Below, one piece after another: positions 35,871 to 44,393 of a DNA stretch of 64,000 nt. How positions within the stretch are numbered: position 1 is the stretch's first letter; every line of letters begins with the position of its first letter. The notes under the pieces were generated by a model. It saw nothing but the letters and a program-made list of their open reading frames with translations, did no database searches and was not told the origin of the DNA. The translations under genes and the position numbers were made by a program. Origin of the DNA: Streptomyces griseiscabiei (GTDB taxonomy: Bacteria > Actinomycetota > Actinomycetes > Streptomycetales > Streptomycetaceae); the NCBI RefSeq assembly GCF_020010925.1, contig NZ_JAGJBZ010000003.1:124001-188000 (forward strand), given 5' to 3'.

Positions 35871-36593
35871 ATGCAACGACGCCTCGTCATCTCGGCCGCC
35901 ACCGTCGCCGCCCTCTGTGCCGGCACGCTCGTCGGCACCGCCACCACCGTCTCCGCCGCGCCCAAGGCCGTCGACTGCCGCAAGGTGAAGTGCGTGGCGC
36001 TCACCTTCGACGACGGACCGGTCAAGGACACCCAGCGGCTGCTGAACCTCCTGAAGGCGGGGGGTGACGCCAGAGCGACGTTCTACGCCGTCGGCTCGAA
36101 CGTGCAGAAGTACCCGGCGACGGTGAAGGCCGCGGCGAAGGCCGGTCACCAGATAGGCAACCACAGCTGGGACCACGCCGATCTGACCAAGCTCAGCGCC
36201 GCGAAGATCAAGTCGCAGTTCTCCCGCGCGGACGCGGCGATCCAGCAGGCGACGGGCAAGAAGCCCACCACCGTCCGAGCCCCCTACGGCGCGCACAACG
36301 CGGCCGTCCGCTCGGCCGCCGCACGGCCGCTGGTGCACTGGAGCGTCGACACCCTCGACTGGAAGTACCGCGACACCGCCCGGCTCATCAAGTACGTCGA
36401 CGCGAACACCAAGCCCGGGGACATCGTCCTCATGCACGACATCCACAAGACGACGGTCGACGCGGTGCCGGGCATCATCAAGGCCCTCAAGGCGCGCGGC
36501 TTCCACTTCGTGACCGTCGACCAGCTCTTCGCGCCGGCGAAGTTGCCGAGCGGGAAGGTGACTTACCACAACCGCGCCGCCTACCGGCCGTGA
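35871..36593 (+). CDS. Secreted NodB-type polysaccharide deacetylase
   Basis: A 240-residue exported carbohydrate esterase family 4 protein. The signal peptide is residues 1-30 (MQRRLVISAATVAALCAGTL, cleavage after SAA). Motif 1 is LTFDDGP with D47/D48, motif 2 is the metal-binding NHSWDH (H98, H102), motif 3 is RAPYG (R136-G140), motif 4 is DTLDW and motif 5 is VLMHDIH. All catalytic residues appear present. It removes N-acetyl groups from chitin-like oligomers, xylan or peptidoglycan. The ATG at 35871 has GGAGG 5 bases upstream. The promoter region contains a CCTCTTTGCT duplication near 35760. Confidence 0.92.
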   Translation: MQRRLVISAATVAALCAGTLVGTATTVSAAPKAVDCRKVKCVALTFDDGPVKDTQRLLNLLKAGGDARATFYAVGSNVQKYPATVKAAAKAGHQIGNHSWDHADLTKLSAAKIKSQFSRADAAIQQATGKKPTTVRAPYGAHNAAVRSAAARPLVHWSVDTLDWKYRDTARLIKYVDANTKPGDIVLMHDIHKTTVDAVPGIIKALKARGFHFVTVDQLFAPAKLPSGKVTYHNRAAYRP

Positions 36594-36652
36594 TGCCGGT
36601 GCGGTGAGGTGAGTGAGACCGGTGGGGCGGGTGAGGCCGGTGCAGCTTTCTG

Positions 36653-36661
36653 AAACCGTTT
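36653..36661. promoter_or_regulatory. Small palindrome AAACCGTTT, possible LacI/ROK-type operator
   Basis: AAACCGTTT is a 9-bp palindrome with flanking TG on the left and TGTG on the right, just upstream of the -35 box at 36674. LacI-family sites often have this AAAC/GTTT core. No such regulator gene is adjacent. Confidence 0.35.
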
Positions 36662-36673
36662 GTGTGCGTTCCG

Positions 36674-36702
36674 TTGACACTCCGCACATCCCCTCCTAAT
36701 GT
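36674..36702 (+). promoter_or_regulatory. Strong sigma-70-type promoter
   Basis: TTGACA (36674-36679) and TAATGT (36697-36702) have a 17-bp spacer. This is close to consensus and unusually strong for this genome. It precedes the GTG of the sugar-binding lipoprotein by 50 bp. Confidence 0.65.
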
Positions 36703-36751
36703 CGCGCCCACCTTCCGACCCAGCGACGAGATTTCGAACAACGGGGTTCAA

Positions 36752-37867
36752 GTGCGCACCGGATCGACCAGCCGGCCCAACCGACGAGGCGTTCTCGCCA
36801 CCTTCGCCGGGATGGCCTCCCTCGCCCTCACCCTCTCCGCCTGTGGGGGCGAGACCACCGGGGGCAGCACCGAGCGCGGCACCATCGGCGTCGCCATGCC
36901 TACCCGGGCCTCCGAGCGCTGGCTCACCGACGGCAAGAGCGTCGTCGACGATCTGGAGGGCAAGGGGTACAAGACCAAACTGGTCTACGGCGACGACGAT
37001 CCGAAGGCCCAGGTCGACCAGATAGCCAAACTGGTCGAACAGCGCGTCGACGCGCTGATCATCGCGGCCATCGACAACAAGTCCCTGAACGGCGTGCTCC
37101 AGCAGGCCGCCGCCGCCGACATCCCGGTGATCTCCTACGACCGGCTCATCCTCGGCACCAGGAACGTCGACTACTACGTCTCCTTCGACAACGAGCAGGT
37201 CGGCCGTCTCCAGGCCCGCTACATCATCGAGAAGCTCGGTCTGGAGGACGGCAAGGGCCCGTTCAACATCGAACTGTTCGCCGGCTCGCCCGACGACAAC
37301 AACACCAAGTTCTTCTACGACGGCGCGATGCACCTGCTCCAGCCGTACTTGGACAACAAGCAGCTGGTCGTCCCGTCCGGCGAGACCGACATGGACCAGA
37401 TCACCACCCTGCGCTGGGACGGACCCACCGCCGAGAAGCGGATGAGGAAGGTCTTCGCCGAGTCGTACGGCGGCGGCGAGCAGCTCGACGCGGTCCTCTC
37501 GCCGTACGACGGGATCTCCATCGGTGTCCTGAACGCGGCGAAGGCGAACGGCTACGGCACCGCGGCCAAGCCGCTCCCGGTCGTCACCGGCCAGGACGCC
37601 GAACTGGCCTCGGTGAAGTCGATCATCGCGGGCGAGCAGTCGCAGACCGTCTTCAAGGACCTCCGCCAACTCGCCGAGATGGCCTCGACCATGGCCGACG
37701 ACATCCTCAACGGCGAGACACCGGAGCTGAACAACCGGCGGTCCTACAAGAACGGCGTCAAGGCCGTTCCCGCGTATCTGCTCCAGCCGATCAGCGTCGA
37801 CAAGACCAACTACGAGTCCGTACTGGCCGTGAGCGACCTCTACACCCCCGAGGACCTCAAGCCGTAG
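36752..37867 (+). CDS. Orphan sugar-binding lipoprotein (ChvE/XylF-like)
   Basis: A 371-residue solute-binding lipoprotein. The N terminus is VRTGSTSRPNRRGVLATFAG followed by the lipobox LTLSAC. The binding fold shows MPTRASERWLTDGKSVVDDL, IAAIDNKSLNGVLQQAAAADIPVISYDR, YVSFDNEQVGRLQARYIIEK and VVTGQDAELASVKSIIAGEQ, close to ChvE of Agrobacterium. The GTG at 36752 follows the promoter at 36674. No ATPase or permease gene is next to it; the next genes are a convergent two-component pair. It may share the transporter at 19035-22278, or act as a sugar sensor. Confidence 0.88.
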   Translation: MRTGSTSRPNRRGVLATFAGMASLALTLSACGGETTGGSTERGTIGVAMPTRASERWLTDGKSVVDDLEGKGYKTKLVYGDDDPKAQVDQIAKLVEQRVDALIIAAIDNKSLNGVLQQAAAADIPVISYDRLILGTRNVDYYVSFDNEQVGRLQARYIIEKLGLEDGKGPFNIELFAGSPDDNNTKFFYDGAMHLLQPYLDNKQLVVPSGETDMDQITTLRWDGPTAEKRMRKVFAESYGGGEQLDAVLSPYDGISIGVLNAAKANGYGTAAKPLPVVTGQDAELASVKSIIAGEQSQTVFKDLRQLAEMASTMADDILNGETPELNNRRSYKNGVKAVPAYLLQPISVDKTNYESVLAVSDLYTPEDLKP

Positions 37868-37891
37868 CCCGCGCCGGGACCCGCCGCCGGA

Positions 37892-38536
37892 TCATGTCCC
37901 GCGCGGCCGGGTCAGGCCGGTGTCGTACGCGAAGATCGTGGCCTGTACGCGGTCGCGCAGGCCCAACTTGCGCAGCAGCGCGTTGACATGGGACTTCACG
38001 GTGCCCGTGGTGACACCGAGGGTGGCCGCGATCTCGGCGTTGGCGAGGCCCGCCGCCACCAGCGTCAGGATCTCCCGCTCGCGCGGGGTGAGGGTGTCCA
38101 GGGGCGCGGGGTCCGGCGCGGGCGCGGTGTGCGCGAAGGCCTCGATCAGCCGGCGGGTGACGGCCGGGGCGAGGATGCCGTCGCCGGACGCCACCGCCCG
38201 GATGCCGCCGAGCAGTTCCTCCGGCCGGGCGTCCTTGAGGAGGAACCCGGAGGCCCCGGCGCGCAGCGCGTCGTGGACGTACACGTCCTGGTCGAAGGTG
38301 GTCAGCACGAGGACGCGCGGGGCGTCCTCCCACGCGGTGAGCAGCCGGGTGGCGGTGAGGCCGTCCATGCCGGGCATCCGGATGTCCATCAGGACGACGT
38401 CGGGGGTGAGACGCCGCGCCAGTTCCACGGCGTGGGCGCCGTCGCCGGCCTCCCCGACGACCGTCAGATCCGGCTCCGCGCCGATGATGGCGGCGAACCC
38501 GGCACGCACCACGGCCTGGTCGTCGACCACCATCAC
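37892..38536 (-). CDS. NarL/LuxR-type response regulator
   Basis: A 214-residue response regulator. The receiver domain (1-120) has the acidic pair VVDDQ, the phosphorylation site DVVLMDIRMPG (Asp51 from the GTG start) and the LLKDARPEELL region. The C-terminal LuxR HTH (about 148-205) shows LTPREREILTLVAAGLANAE and TVKSHVNALLRKLGL. The start is either GTG 38536 or ATG 38533; both overlap the kinase stop in a GTGATG junction, so translation is coupled. It pairs with the kinase at 38533-40620. Target genes are unknown; the sugar-binding lipoprotein next door is a candidate. Confidence 0.92.
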   Translation of the reverse strand: MMVVDDQAVVRAGFAAIIGAEPDLTVVGEAGDGAHAVELARRLTPDVVLMDIRMPGMDGLTATRLLTAWEDAPRVLVLTTFDQDVYVHDALRAGASGFLLKDARPEELLGGIRAVASGDGILAPAVTRRLIEAFAHTAPAPDPAPLDTLTPREREILTLVAAGLANAEIAATLGVTTGTVKSHVNALLRKLGLRDRVQATIFAYDTGLTRPRGT

Positions 38537-40620
38537 CCGGACGGCGGGGACAGCCTCCTGGCTTCGGGGCTCGATGGGGGCACCTCCTCGTTCTCGTGTT
38601 CTGCCGGGGGCACGGCTCGGCCCCCGGCGGGCAGCGCCGGCCCGGAGGCGGTCACCGCCCCTTGTCGCAGTACGGCCAGCAGTTCGCGCATGGCGGTCAG
38701 GGCGGCCCGCGCCTGCTCGGCGGCGCCGTCGAGATCGTCGCGCTCGGCGTGCACCACCACCGCGTCGGCGTGCCGGAGCACCGCCTGGCGCAACTCCGCG
38801 GCGATGCGCTGCCGTTCCTCGTACGCCTCGACCACCGCGGCCCACACCGCCGCCGACAGCGCGCTGTCCTCGCGCCGGGTGACGCGCTCCCGGCGTCGGC
38901 GGACATAGACGCCGAGGCCCCAGACGCCGGTCATCGGCACGGCGAGGAAGAGGGTGAGGAACGCGGCGAAGAAGCCGAGGAGGACGAGGAACAGGGCACC
39001 CGAGGCCTCCTCCTCCCCGGGGGCGAGGGAGCCGCCGCTCGCCAGGTCCAGGGTGACCGCCGTGGCCGCGAGTCCGGCCGCGGCCAGGGGGATCGCGGGC
39101 CAGGTGCGGCCGGGGGGCCCGGCGTGGGCCGCCACCGCGCGCAGCGCGACGCACTCCGCGCCCGCCCCCGCCAGGGTCAGCGCCCAGGCCGCGCCCGACG
39201 GCAGCGGGCCGTGGGCCAGGAGAGCCGGGGAGATCCAGGCGGTGGCCAGCACCAGGAGCAGGGTGGTCCAGGGGGCCCGGCGCCGCCACAGCAGCGGCAG
39301 GGCGTGCAGGACGGCGGGCGGACAGGCCATGGCGGTGGCGGCCGGCCGCTCGATCAGCACGGCCACCACGGGCAGCGCGGCGACGGCGAGCACGGTCGCG
39401 GTGTCGGCCCCACTCATGCGCGGGAGAACCGGATCGCGGCGCCCCGCCGCCGAGGGGTACGGCAGCCACGCCCGCACGGCCCACCCCGGACCCTCCGCAC
39501 GCGGCCCCACGTCGAGACGCCCGCCGAGCCCGGCCGCCCGGTCCCGCATCCCCGCCGTCCCCCGCCCGGAACCGAGCCCCCGCCCGGGGGCCGGGGCGGG
39601 CGCCGTCGCCGGGGCCCCGCCCGGGCCGGTGTCCTCCACGACGAGGGTCAGCGCCTCCCCGGCGTCGTGCAGGACGACCCGTACCGAGGTGCCCGGGGCG
39701 TAGCGCAGGGCGTTGGTGAGGGACTCGCGGACGAGGGCGAAGGCGGTGTCGGCCACCGGGCCCGTGAGGGCGGCCGGGCTCGGGGCGATGTCCAGGACGA
39801 CCCGCTGGCCCAGGCGTACGAACCCCGCGGCGAGTTCGGCGACGCGCTCTTCGAGGGGGCTCTCCTCGTCGGCCGCCGAGGTCCGCATCACCGTCACCAG
39901 CCGGTGCAGCGCCGCCACGGTCGCCCGCCCGCCCTCCGCCGCCGACCGCAGCGCGTCGGCGGTCAGTTCGGGCCTGCGGTCACCGAGGCGGCGGGCCGCC
40001 TCCGCCGTGACCACGACGGAGGTGAGGTGGTGGGCGCTGACATCGTGCAACTCCCGGGCGAGGCGGTCCCGTTCCGTGACGGCCGCGCTCCCGCGTACGG
40101 CCTCGGCCCGTGCCAGCTCCCGTTCGGCGGCCCGGCGGCCGGCGAGCCACTGACGGCGGCTGCGGCCCGCGCCCACCGTGCCCGCGAACACCGCGAGACT
40201 CGCCAGTGCCTCCCCGCCGATGTCGACGGCCGAGTCGTACACCGCCAGCGCCCCGAGCACCGCCGTGCCGGTCAGCACGGCCGCGACGAGAAGGGCCGTG
40301 CGGCCCGGCCGCCGTACCGCGACCGAGTACAGCGCGACCACACCCGCCACGGCGACGGCCACCAGGCCCTCGTCCGGTACGACGAACTGCGCGGCCACCG
40401 TCAACGCGTCGACGGTGAGCGCCACGACGACCGGGAACCGCCGGCGCATCCCCAGCACGGCGGCGGCCACCACGGTCACGGCCAGGCCCACGACGAGCTG
40501 CGGCGCCTCCACCGCCCCGCCGCGCAGCAGCGTGTACCCCGGCCAGACGGACAACTGGACGACCGCCAACAGCGCGGGCAGCAGCCAGTCCCGTATGCGC
40601 TCCATGATGGCGCCGATCAT
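38533..40620 (-). CDS. Sensor histidine kinase with a second, degenerate membrane-DHp module
   Basis: A 695-residue HisKA_3-type kinase. Membrane segments occupy residues 10-150. The first DHp has the phospho-acceptor His192 (ERDRLARELHDVSAHH). A HATPase domain (about 290-390) shows ESLTNALRYAPG, DTGPGG and GRGTAGMRDRAAGLGG. After it comes a second membrane region (about 405-560) and a second DHp-like helix (EERQRIAAELRQAVLRHA, about 601-618) where the His is Arg611 and no HATPase follows. The C terminus is Pro/Glu-rich. The start at ATG 40620 is uncertain (ATG 40605 is possible). This duplicated, decayed module is unusual and could regulate the active half. Confidence 0.88.
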   Translation of the reverse strand: MIGAIMERIRDWLLPALLAVVQLSVWPGYTLLRGGAVEAPQLVVGLAVTVVAAAVLGMRRRFPVVVALTVDALTVAAQFVVPDEGLVAVAVAGVVALYSVAVRRPGRTALLVAAVLTGTAVLGALAVYDSAVDIGGEALASLAVFAGTVGAGRSRRQWLAGRRAAERELARAEAVRGSAAVTERDRLARELHDVSAHHLTSVVVTAEAARRLGDRRPELTADALRSAAEGGRATVAALHRLVTVMRTSAADEESPLEERVAELAAGFVRLGQRVVLDIAPSPAALTGPVADTAFALVRESLTNALRYAPGTSVRVVLHDAGEALTLVVEDTGPGGAPATAPAPAPGRGLGSGRGTAGMRDRAAGLGGRLDVGPRAEGPGWAVRAWLPYPSAAGRRDPVLPRMSGADTATVLAVAALPVVAVLIERPAATAMACPPAVLHALPLLWRRRAPWTTLLLVLATAWISPALLAHGPLPSGAAWALTLAGAGAECVALRAVAAHAGPPGRTWPAIPLAAAGLAATAVTLDLASGGSLAPGEEEASGALFLVLLGFFAAFLTLFLAVPMTGVWGLGVYVRRRRERVTRREDSALSAAVWAAVVEAYEERQRIAAELRQAVLRHADAVVVHAERDDLDGAAEQARAALTAMRELLAVLRQGAVTASGPALPAGGRAVPPAEHENEEVPPSSPEARRLSPPSG

Positions 40621-40709
40621 ACTTTCGGCCCGCCGCCGGGGACGTCCCTATCCCGGGTTGGAGACAGCGCTCGTGCGTACGGCCGACGCCATGGCCCCCG
40701 TACGCCGGG

Positions 40710-41855
40710 ATGCTGAGCCGTATGACGACGACGCACCCGGCAGGAGAGCCGCACCGACCGCACGTTACGGGCGGGCCGCGGGCCATGGACGGGCCGCCGG
40801 TCACGGGCGGGCCGCAGGTCACGGGCGGGCCGCCGTACGAGCCCGGCACCGCCGGGGAGCCGTACCAGCAGCCGCCGTACCACCCGTACCGACCGCACCA
40901 GCCTCCCGGTCCGCCCTGGCTGCGGACCGGCGCCCCGCCGCCGCCCGTGCCGCCGCTTCCGTACCACCGGCTCGCGCTGGTGGCCGGAAGCCACCGGTGG
41001 TGGCGGCCGCTGGTGGGGACCGGGGTGGTGTTCCTCGGCGCGGTGCTCGTCACGCTGCTGGTGTTCGGCGGTGGCGAGATCGCCGGGGCGGTCCTGGACC
41101 GCCCCCGTGACGCCGACGGCGTCGTCGTCTGGGGCCCGATCGGTGACACCGCCCTGCTGCTGCTCTCCCTCGGCCTGTGCATCCCGTTGGTGCTGCTGGC
41201 CGCCCGCTGGACGGGGCGCCGCCCGGCCGGCACCGTCGCCTCGGTGGCGGGCGCCCTGCGGTGGCGCTGGCTCGGGCTGTGCCTCGCGGTGGCCCTGCCC
41301 GTGGCCGGGGCGACCCTGGGCCTCTCCCTGCTCCTCCCCGGGGCCGACGTCGGAGCGCCGGAGTGGACGTGGGCCGGCGCGACCACGTTCCTGCTCGGCC
41401 TCGCGACGGTCTGTCTGCTCGTGCCGTTCCAGGCCGCGGCCGAGGAGTACGTGTTCCGGGGCTGGCTGACGCAGACGGTCGGCGCGTGGTGCCGTTCGCC
41501 CTGGATCGCGGTTGTTCCGCAGGCCGTGCTCTTCGCCGCCGCACACGGCTGGGGCACGCCCTGGGGCTTCGCCGACCTGGTGGTGTTCGGCCTGATCGCG
41601 GGCCTGCTGACCATCCGTACGGGCGGCCTGGAAGCGGCGATCGCCCTGCACGTCCTCAACAACCTGCTCCCGCTGGGCATCCTGTCGGCCACCGTCGACG
41701 GCCTCGGCATCGAGGAGACCGCCGCCGACATGGACTGGACGATGCTGGCCCTCGACGTCCCCCTGGTCGCCCTCTACGCGGCGGCCGTGGTGTGGCTGGC
41801 CCGCCGCCGGGGGGTCGCGACGCAGACCACCCCGCAGGCCACCCCGCAGGCCTAG
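40710..41855 (+). CDS. CPBP-family intramembrane protease (Abi/Rce1-like)
   Basis: A 381-residue membrane protein. The first ~85 residues are low complexity with a VTGGP repeat and Pro/Tyr-rich stretch, probably cytosolic. Seven or eight membrane segments follow. The CPBP motifs are complete: EExxxR at E245-E246-x3-R250 (AAEEYVFRG), FxxxH at H279 (LFAAAHG) and the third motif HVLNN (H314, N317/N318). Family members cleave prenylated proteins, mature bacteriocins or give immunity to them. Starts at 40710 and 40722 are both possible. It is divergent from the histidine kinase, 89 bp apart. Substrate unknown. Confidence 0.88.
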   Translation: MLSRMTTTHPAGEPHRPHVTGGPRAMDGPPVTGGPQVTGGPPYEPGTAGEPYQQPPYHPYRPHQPPGPPWLRTGAPPPPVPPLPYHRLALVAGSHRWWRPLVGTGVVFLGAVLVTLLVFGGGEIAGAVLDRPRDADGVVVWGPIGDTALLLLSLGLCIPLVLLAARWTGRRPAGTVASVAGALRWRWLGLCLAVALPVAGATLGLSLLLPGADVGAPEWTWAGATTFLLGLATVCLLVPFQAAAEEYVFRGWLTQTVGAWCRSPWIAVVPQAVLFAAAHGWGTPWGFADLVVFGLIAGLLTIRTGGLEAAIALHVLNNLLPLGILSATVDGLGIEETAADMDWTMLALDVPLVALYAAAVVWLARRRGVATQTTPQATPQA

Positions 41856-41864
41856 GGCTGCCCT

Positions 41865-43622
41865 CTAGGCGGTTTCCCTGCGGGCGGCGAGCAGGGTGAC
41901 GTCGTCCTCGGCCGGTCCGTGCACCAAGCGTGCGAGCAGTGTGTCGAGGACGCCCTCCAGGGGGCCGTCCACGGGGAGGCCGAGGCCGGTCAGGCGGCGC
42001 AGCGAGGCGTCGATGTCCACCCGGCGCTGCTCGACCAGCCCGTCGGTGTACAGCAGGAGCACGTCCCCGGGCGGCAGGGGCACGGTCGACGCCTCGTGGC
42101 CGCCCAGGTCGGTGCCGAGGGGCGGGCCCGCCGGGACCGGCACCAGATCGGTACGGCCCTGCCGACGCAGCAGCACCGGCGGCGGATGGCCCGCGCTGGA
42201 GATCGTGCAGGTGCCGGAGCCGGGGTCCACGAGGGCCAGCAGACAGGTCGCGACCCGGTCGACGCCGATGCTCGCGACGCGGTGGTCGGCCTCGTCCAGG
42301 ACGCGCTCGACCGGGGCGCCGGAGACGGCGAGGGTGCGCAGCAGCGAACGGTAGTGGCTCATGGCGACGGCCGCGGTGAAACCGTGGCCCATCACGTCCC
42401 CGACGACCTGGAGCGTCTGCCCCGACGGCAGCGCGATCGAGTCGCACCAGTCGCCCCCGACCAGCGCGTGCCGTCCCGCCGGCAGATACCGGGAGGCGAC
42501 CTCCACGTCCGGGTGGGGGACACCGGGCTCCGACAGCAGCGCGCGCTGCAGCTCCAGGGCCATGTCGTGCTCGAAGGAGTACTGCCGGGCGTTGTCGATG
42601 GCGACGGCGGCCCGGCCGGCGAGATCCTGCGCGACGATGACGTCCCCGTCGGTGAAGGGGGCGGAGTCGCCGGCGCGGCTCAGGTAGAGGATGCCGACGG
42701 GGTGTCCCTTGGTCGGCAGCGGTACGAAGAGGAAGGAGTGGATCTCCGCGGCGCGGATCACGTCGACGTCGGCCGGCGTCCACATCATGTCGAGCAGCAC
42801 GTCGTCCGTGACGAGGTTCCCCACCCACGGCCGTCCGGTGTCCAGGCACATCCGGGTCTGTCCGCCGCGGCGGACGTCTATGTACTCGCCGACCCTCCCG
42901 ATGACTCCCGGGCTGCTGGCGGCGTCCGTGCCCCCGGTGACGGAGACGACACGCAGCCGTACGACACCCGGGGCCGGGGGCGGCGCGTCGTCGGACTCCT
43001 CCTCCAGGGTGCACACTTTCGCCCGGTCCGCGAGGCTCGGCACCACGAACTCGGCCAGTTCGGCGCAGGTCTCCTCCACCCCGAGCGTCGTACCGATGCG
43101 GGTGGTGGCCGTGTCCAGCAGGGCGAGGCGCTGCTGGGTGCGTTCCAGGTCGTCCATGGACTGCCGCAGCCCGCTGATCTCGACCGCGATGCCGCACAGC
43201 CCGGTGACCCGTCCGTTCTCCTCCAGCCGGTGGTAGACCGCGCTCCACTGCCGGTTCGGGAACGGCGAGTTGGCCTGTGTGCTGCCGGTGACGGACAGCT
43301 CGCGGGGGCGGCCGTCGTCGAGGACCATGCGCAGGATCTCCTCCGAGCGGTGGACGCCCGGCAGTACCTCGGCCATGGTCCGGCCGTGGAACGCGGCGGC
43401 GGGCACTCCGCCCATCCGCGCCATGGCGGCGTTGACGTAGCGGTAGCGCAGCCGGTGGTCCATGACCGCCACCGCGGCGGGCGTTCCGTCCAGGACGCGG
43501 CGCAGGATGCCGTACTCGTGGGCCTGTTCCAGCACCTCGCCCGGCGCGTCCGCCACGGCGGACAGCAGCATGTCCTCGGCGCCTGCGAAGAGCCACTTGA
43601 ACGGCAGCCGGTCGAAGCCCAC
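41865..43622 (-). CDS. PAS-GAF-SpoIIE protein phosphatase
   Basis: A 585-residue signalling phosphatase. A PAS domain (about 40-160; LRRVLDGTPAAVAVMDHRLR) is followed by a GAF domain (about 180-345) and a SpoIIE PP2C domain (about 355-580). The PP2C motifs are GGDWCD, GDVMGHG, SAGHPPP, YTDGL and EDDVTLL. Unlike the protein at 94-2604 it has no HATPase, so it should act only as a phosphatase on an anti-anti-sigma partner. The Asp of GGDWCD is kept although Phe is replaced by Cys. It is convergent with the CPBP protease gene (10 bp apart). Confidence 0.9.
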   Translation of the reverse strand: MGFDRLPFKWLFAGAEDMLLSAVADAPGEVLEQAHEYGILRRVLDGTPAAVAVMDHRLRYRYVNAAMARMGGVPAAAFHGRTMAEVLPGVHRSEEILRMVLDDGRPRELSVTGSTQANSPFPNRQWSAVYHRLEENGRVTGLCGIAVEISGLRQSMDDLERTQQRLALLDTATTRIGTTLGVEETCAELAEFVVPSLADRAKVCTLEEESDDAPPPAPGVVRLRVVSVTGGTDAASSPGVIGRVGEYIDVRRGGQTRMCLDTGRPWVGNLVTDDVLLDMMWTPADVDVIRAAEIHSFLFVPLPTKGHPVGILYLSRAGDSAPFTDGDVIVAQDLAGRAAVAIDNARQYSFEHDMALELQRALLSEPGVPHPDVEVASRYLPAGRHALVGGDWCDSIALPSGQTLQVVGDVMGHGFTAAVAMSHYRSLLRTLAVSGAPVERVLDEADHRVASIGVDRVATCLLALVDPGSGTCTISSAGHPPPVLLRRQGRTDLVPVPAGPPLGTDLGGHEASTVPLPPGDVLLLYTDGLVEQRRVDIDASLRRLTGLGLPVDGPLEGVLDTLLARLVHGPAEDDVTLLAARRETA

Positions 43623-43736
43623 GCCGGACCCTCCTCACGCGCCCCTGACGAGGTCATGCCTGCGTCCAGTCTGTCCCAGCCGCCTCCGGGCCGCACCCGC
43701 AGACCGAGCCCCCCGGCCGCAGGCCGCGCCCCCCCC

Positions 43737-43768
43737 CGCCGTCTGTGTACACCGCCGTCCGTGTACAC
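43737..43768. repeat. Two 16-bp direct repeats, each with the palindrome GTGTACAC
   Basis: CGCCGTCYGTGTACAC occurs at 43737-43752 and 43753-43768 and is followed by CGCCGGG. Each copy ends in the perfect 8-bp palindrome GTGTACAC. The pair lies between the divergent SpoIIE phosphatase and MSMEG_6728-family genes and looks like a two-site operator. Confidence 0.6.
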
Positions 43769-43825
43769 CGCCGGGCGCGGGTACCCGGCGGTGGACGGCT
43801 CACGGACACGGAGAAGGGCGACGGC

Positions 43826-44329
43826 ATGCAGACCTTCCTGCCCTGTCCCGGCTTCAGGGCGTCGGCGCTGCTCCTGGACCGGCGCCGGCTCGGCAAGCAG
43901 CGGGTCGAGGCCCTGCAGGTCCTGCGCGGCCTCGTCGTGCCGGGCTACGGGTGGCGCCGGCACCCGGCCGTGCGGATGTGGGCGGGATACGAGGAGGCGC
44001 TGGTCCGGTACGGCCTGGACGTCTGCGAGGTGTGGAGCGAGCAGGGGCACCGGGACAGCTGCGCGGCCACGCTGGTCGCCGATCTCGCCGCGGTCCGCCC
44101 CGACGAGCCGGTCCGTAACCGGCCGAGCCTGGCCGCCGCCGGGGAACTGCCGCCCTGGCTCGGCGACGAGGACTTCCACCGCAGCCACCGGTCGGCGCTG
44201 GTGCGCAAGGACCCGGCGGTCTACGGCCCGTTGTTCCCCGGTGTGCCGGACGATCTGCCGTACGTGTGGCCGTCGTCCGACCGGGAGGGCGGCGCCTCCG
44301 CCGGCGGGAGACCTCGCGCCGCCCGGTGA
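43826..44329 (+). CDS. MSMEG_6728-family protein (DNA-repair-associated fold, function unproven)
   Basis: A 167-residue protein of the actinobacterial MSMEG_6728 family. The diagnostic start is MQTFLPCPGFRASALLLDRR followed by RLGKQRVEALQVL, with HPAVRMWAGYEEAL and, near the end, FHRSHRSALVRKDP. The Phe-Leu N terminus, Lys-Gln-Arg and the SHRSALVRKDP helix resemble pyrimidine-dimer glycosylase-like proteins, but activity is not established. The RBS is GGAGAAGG about 8 bases before the ATG. It lies downstream of the GTGTACAC repeats and convergent with a phosphorothioate-specific endonuclease; both may act on modified or damaged DNA. Confidence 0.8.
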   Translation: MQTFLPCPGFRASALLLDRRRLGKQRVEALQVLRGLVVPGYGWRRHPAVRMWAGYEEALVRYGLDVCEVWSEQGHRDSCAATLVADLAAVRPDEPVRNRPSLAAAGELPPWLGDEDFHRSHRSALVRKDPAVYGPLFPGVPDDLPYVWPSSDREGGASAGGRPRAAR

Positions 44330-44393
44330 GGTCCGGTGAGGCTCGTGGAGCGTCGCCGTCATCCACAGGCTGTTGACATCCGGTCCGGAGCCG

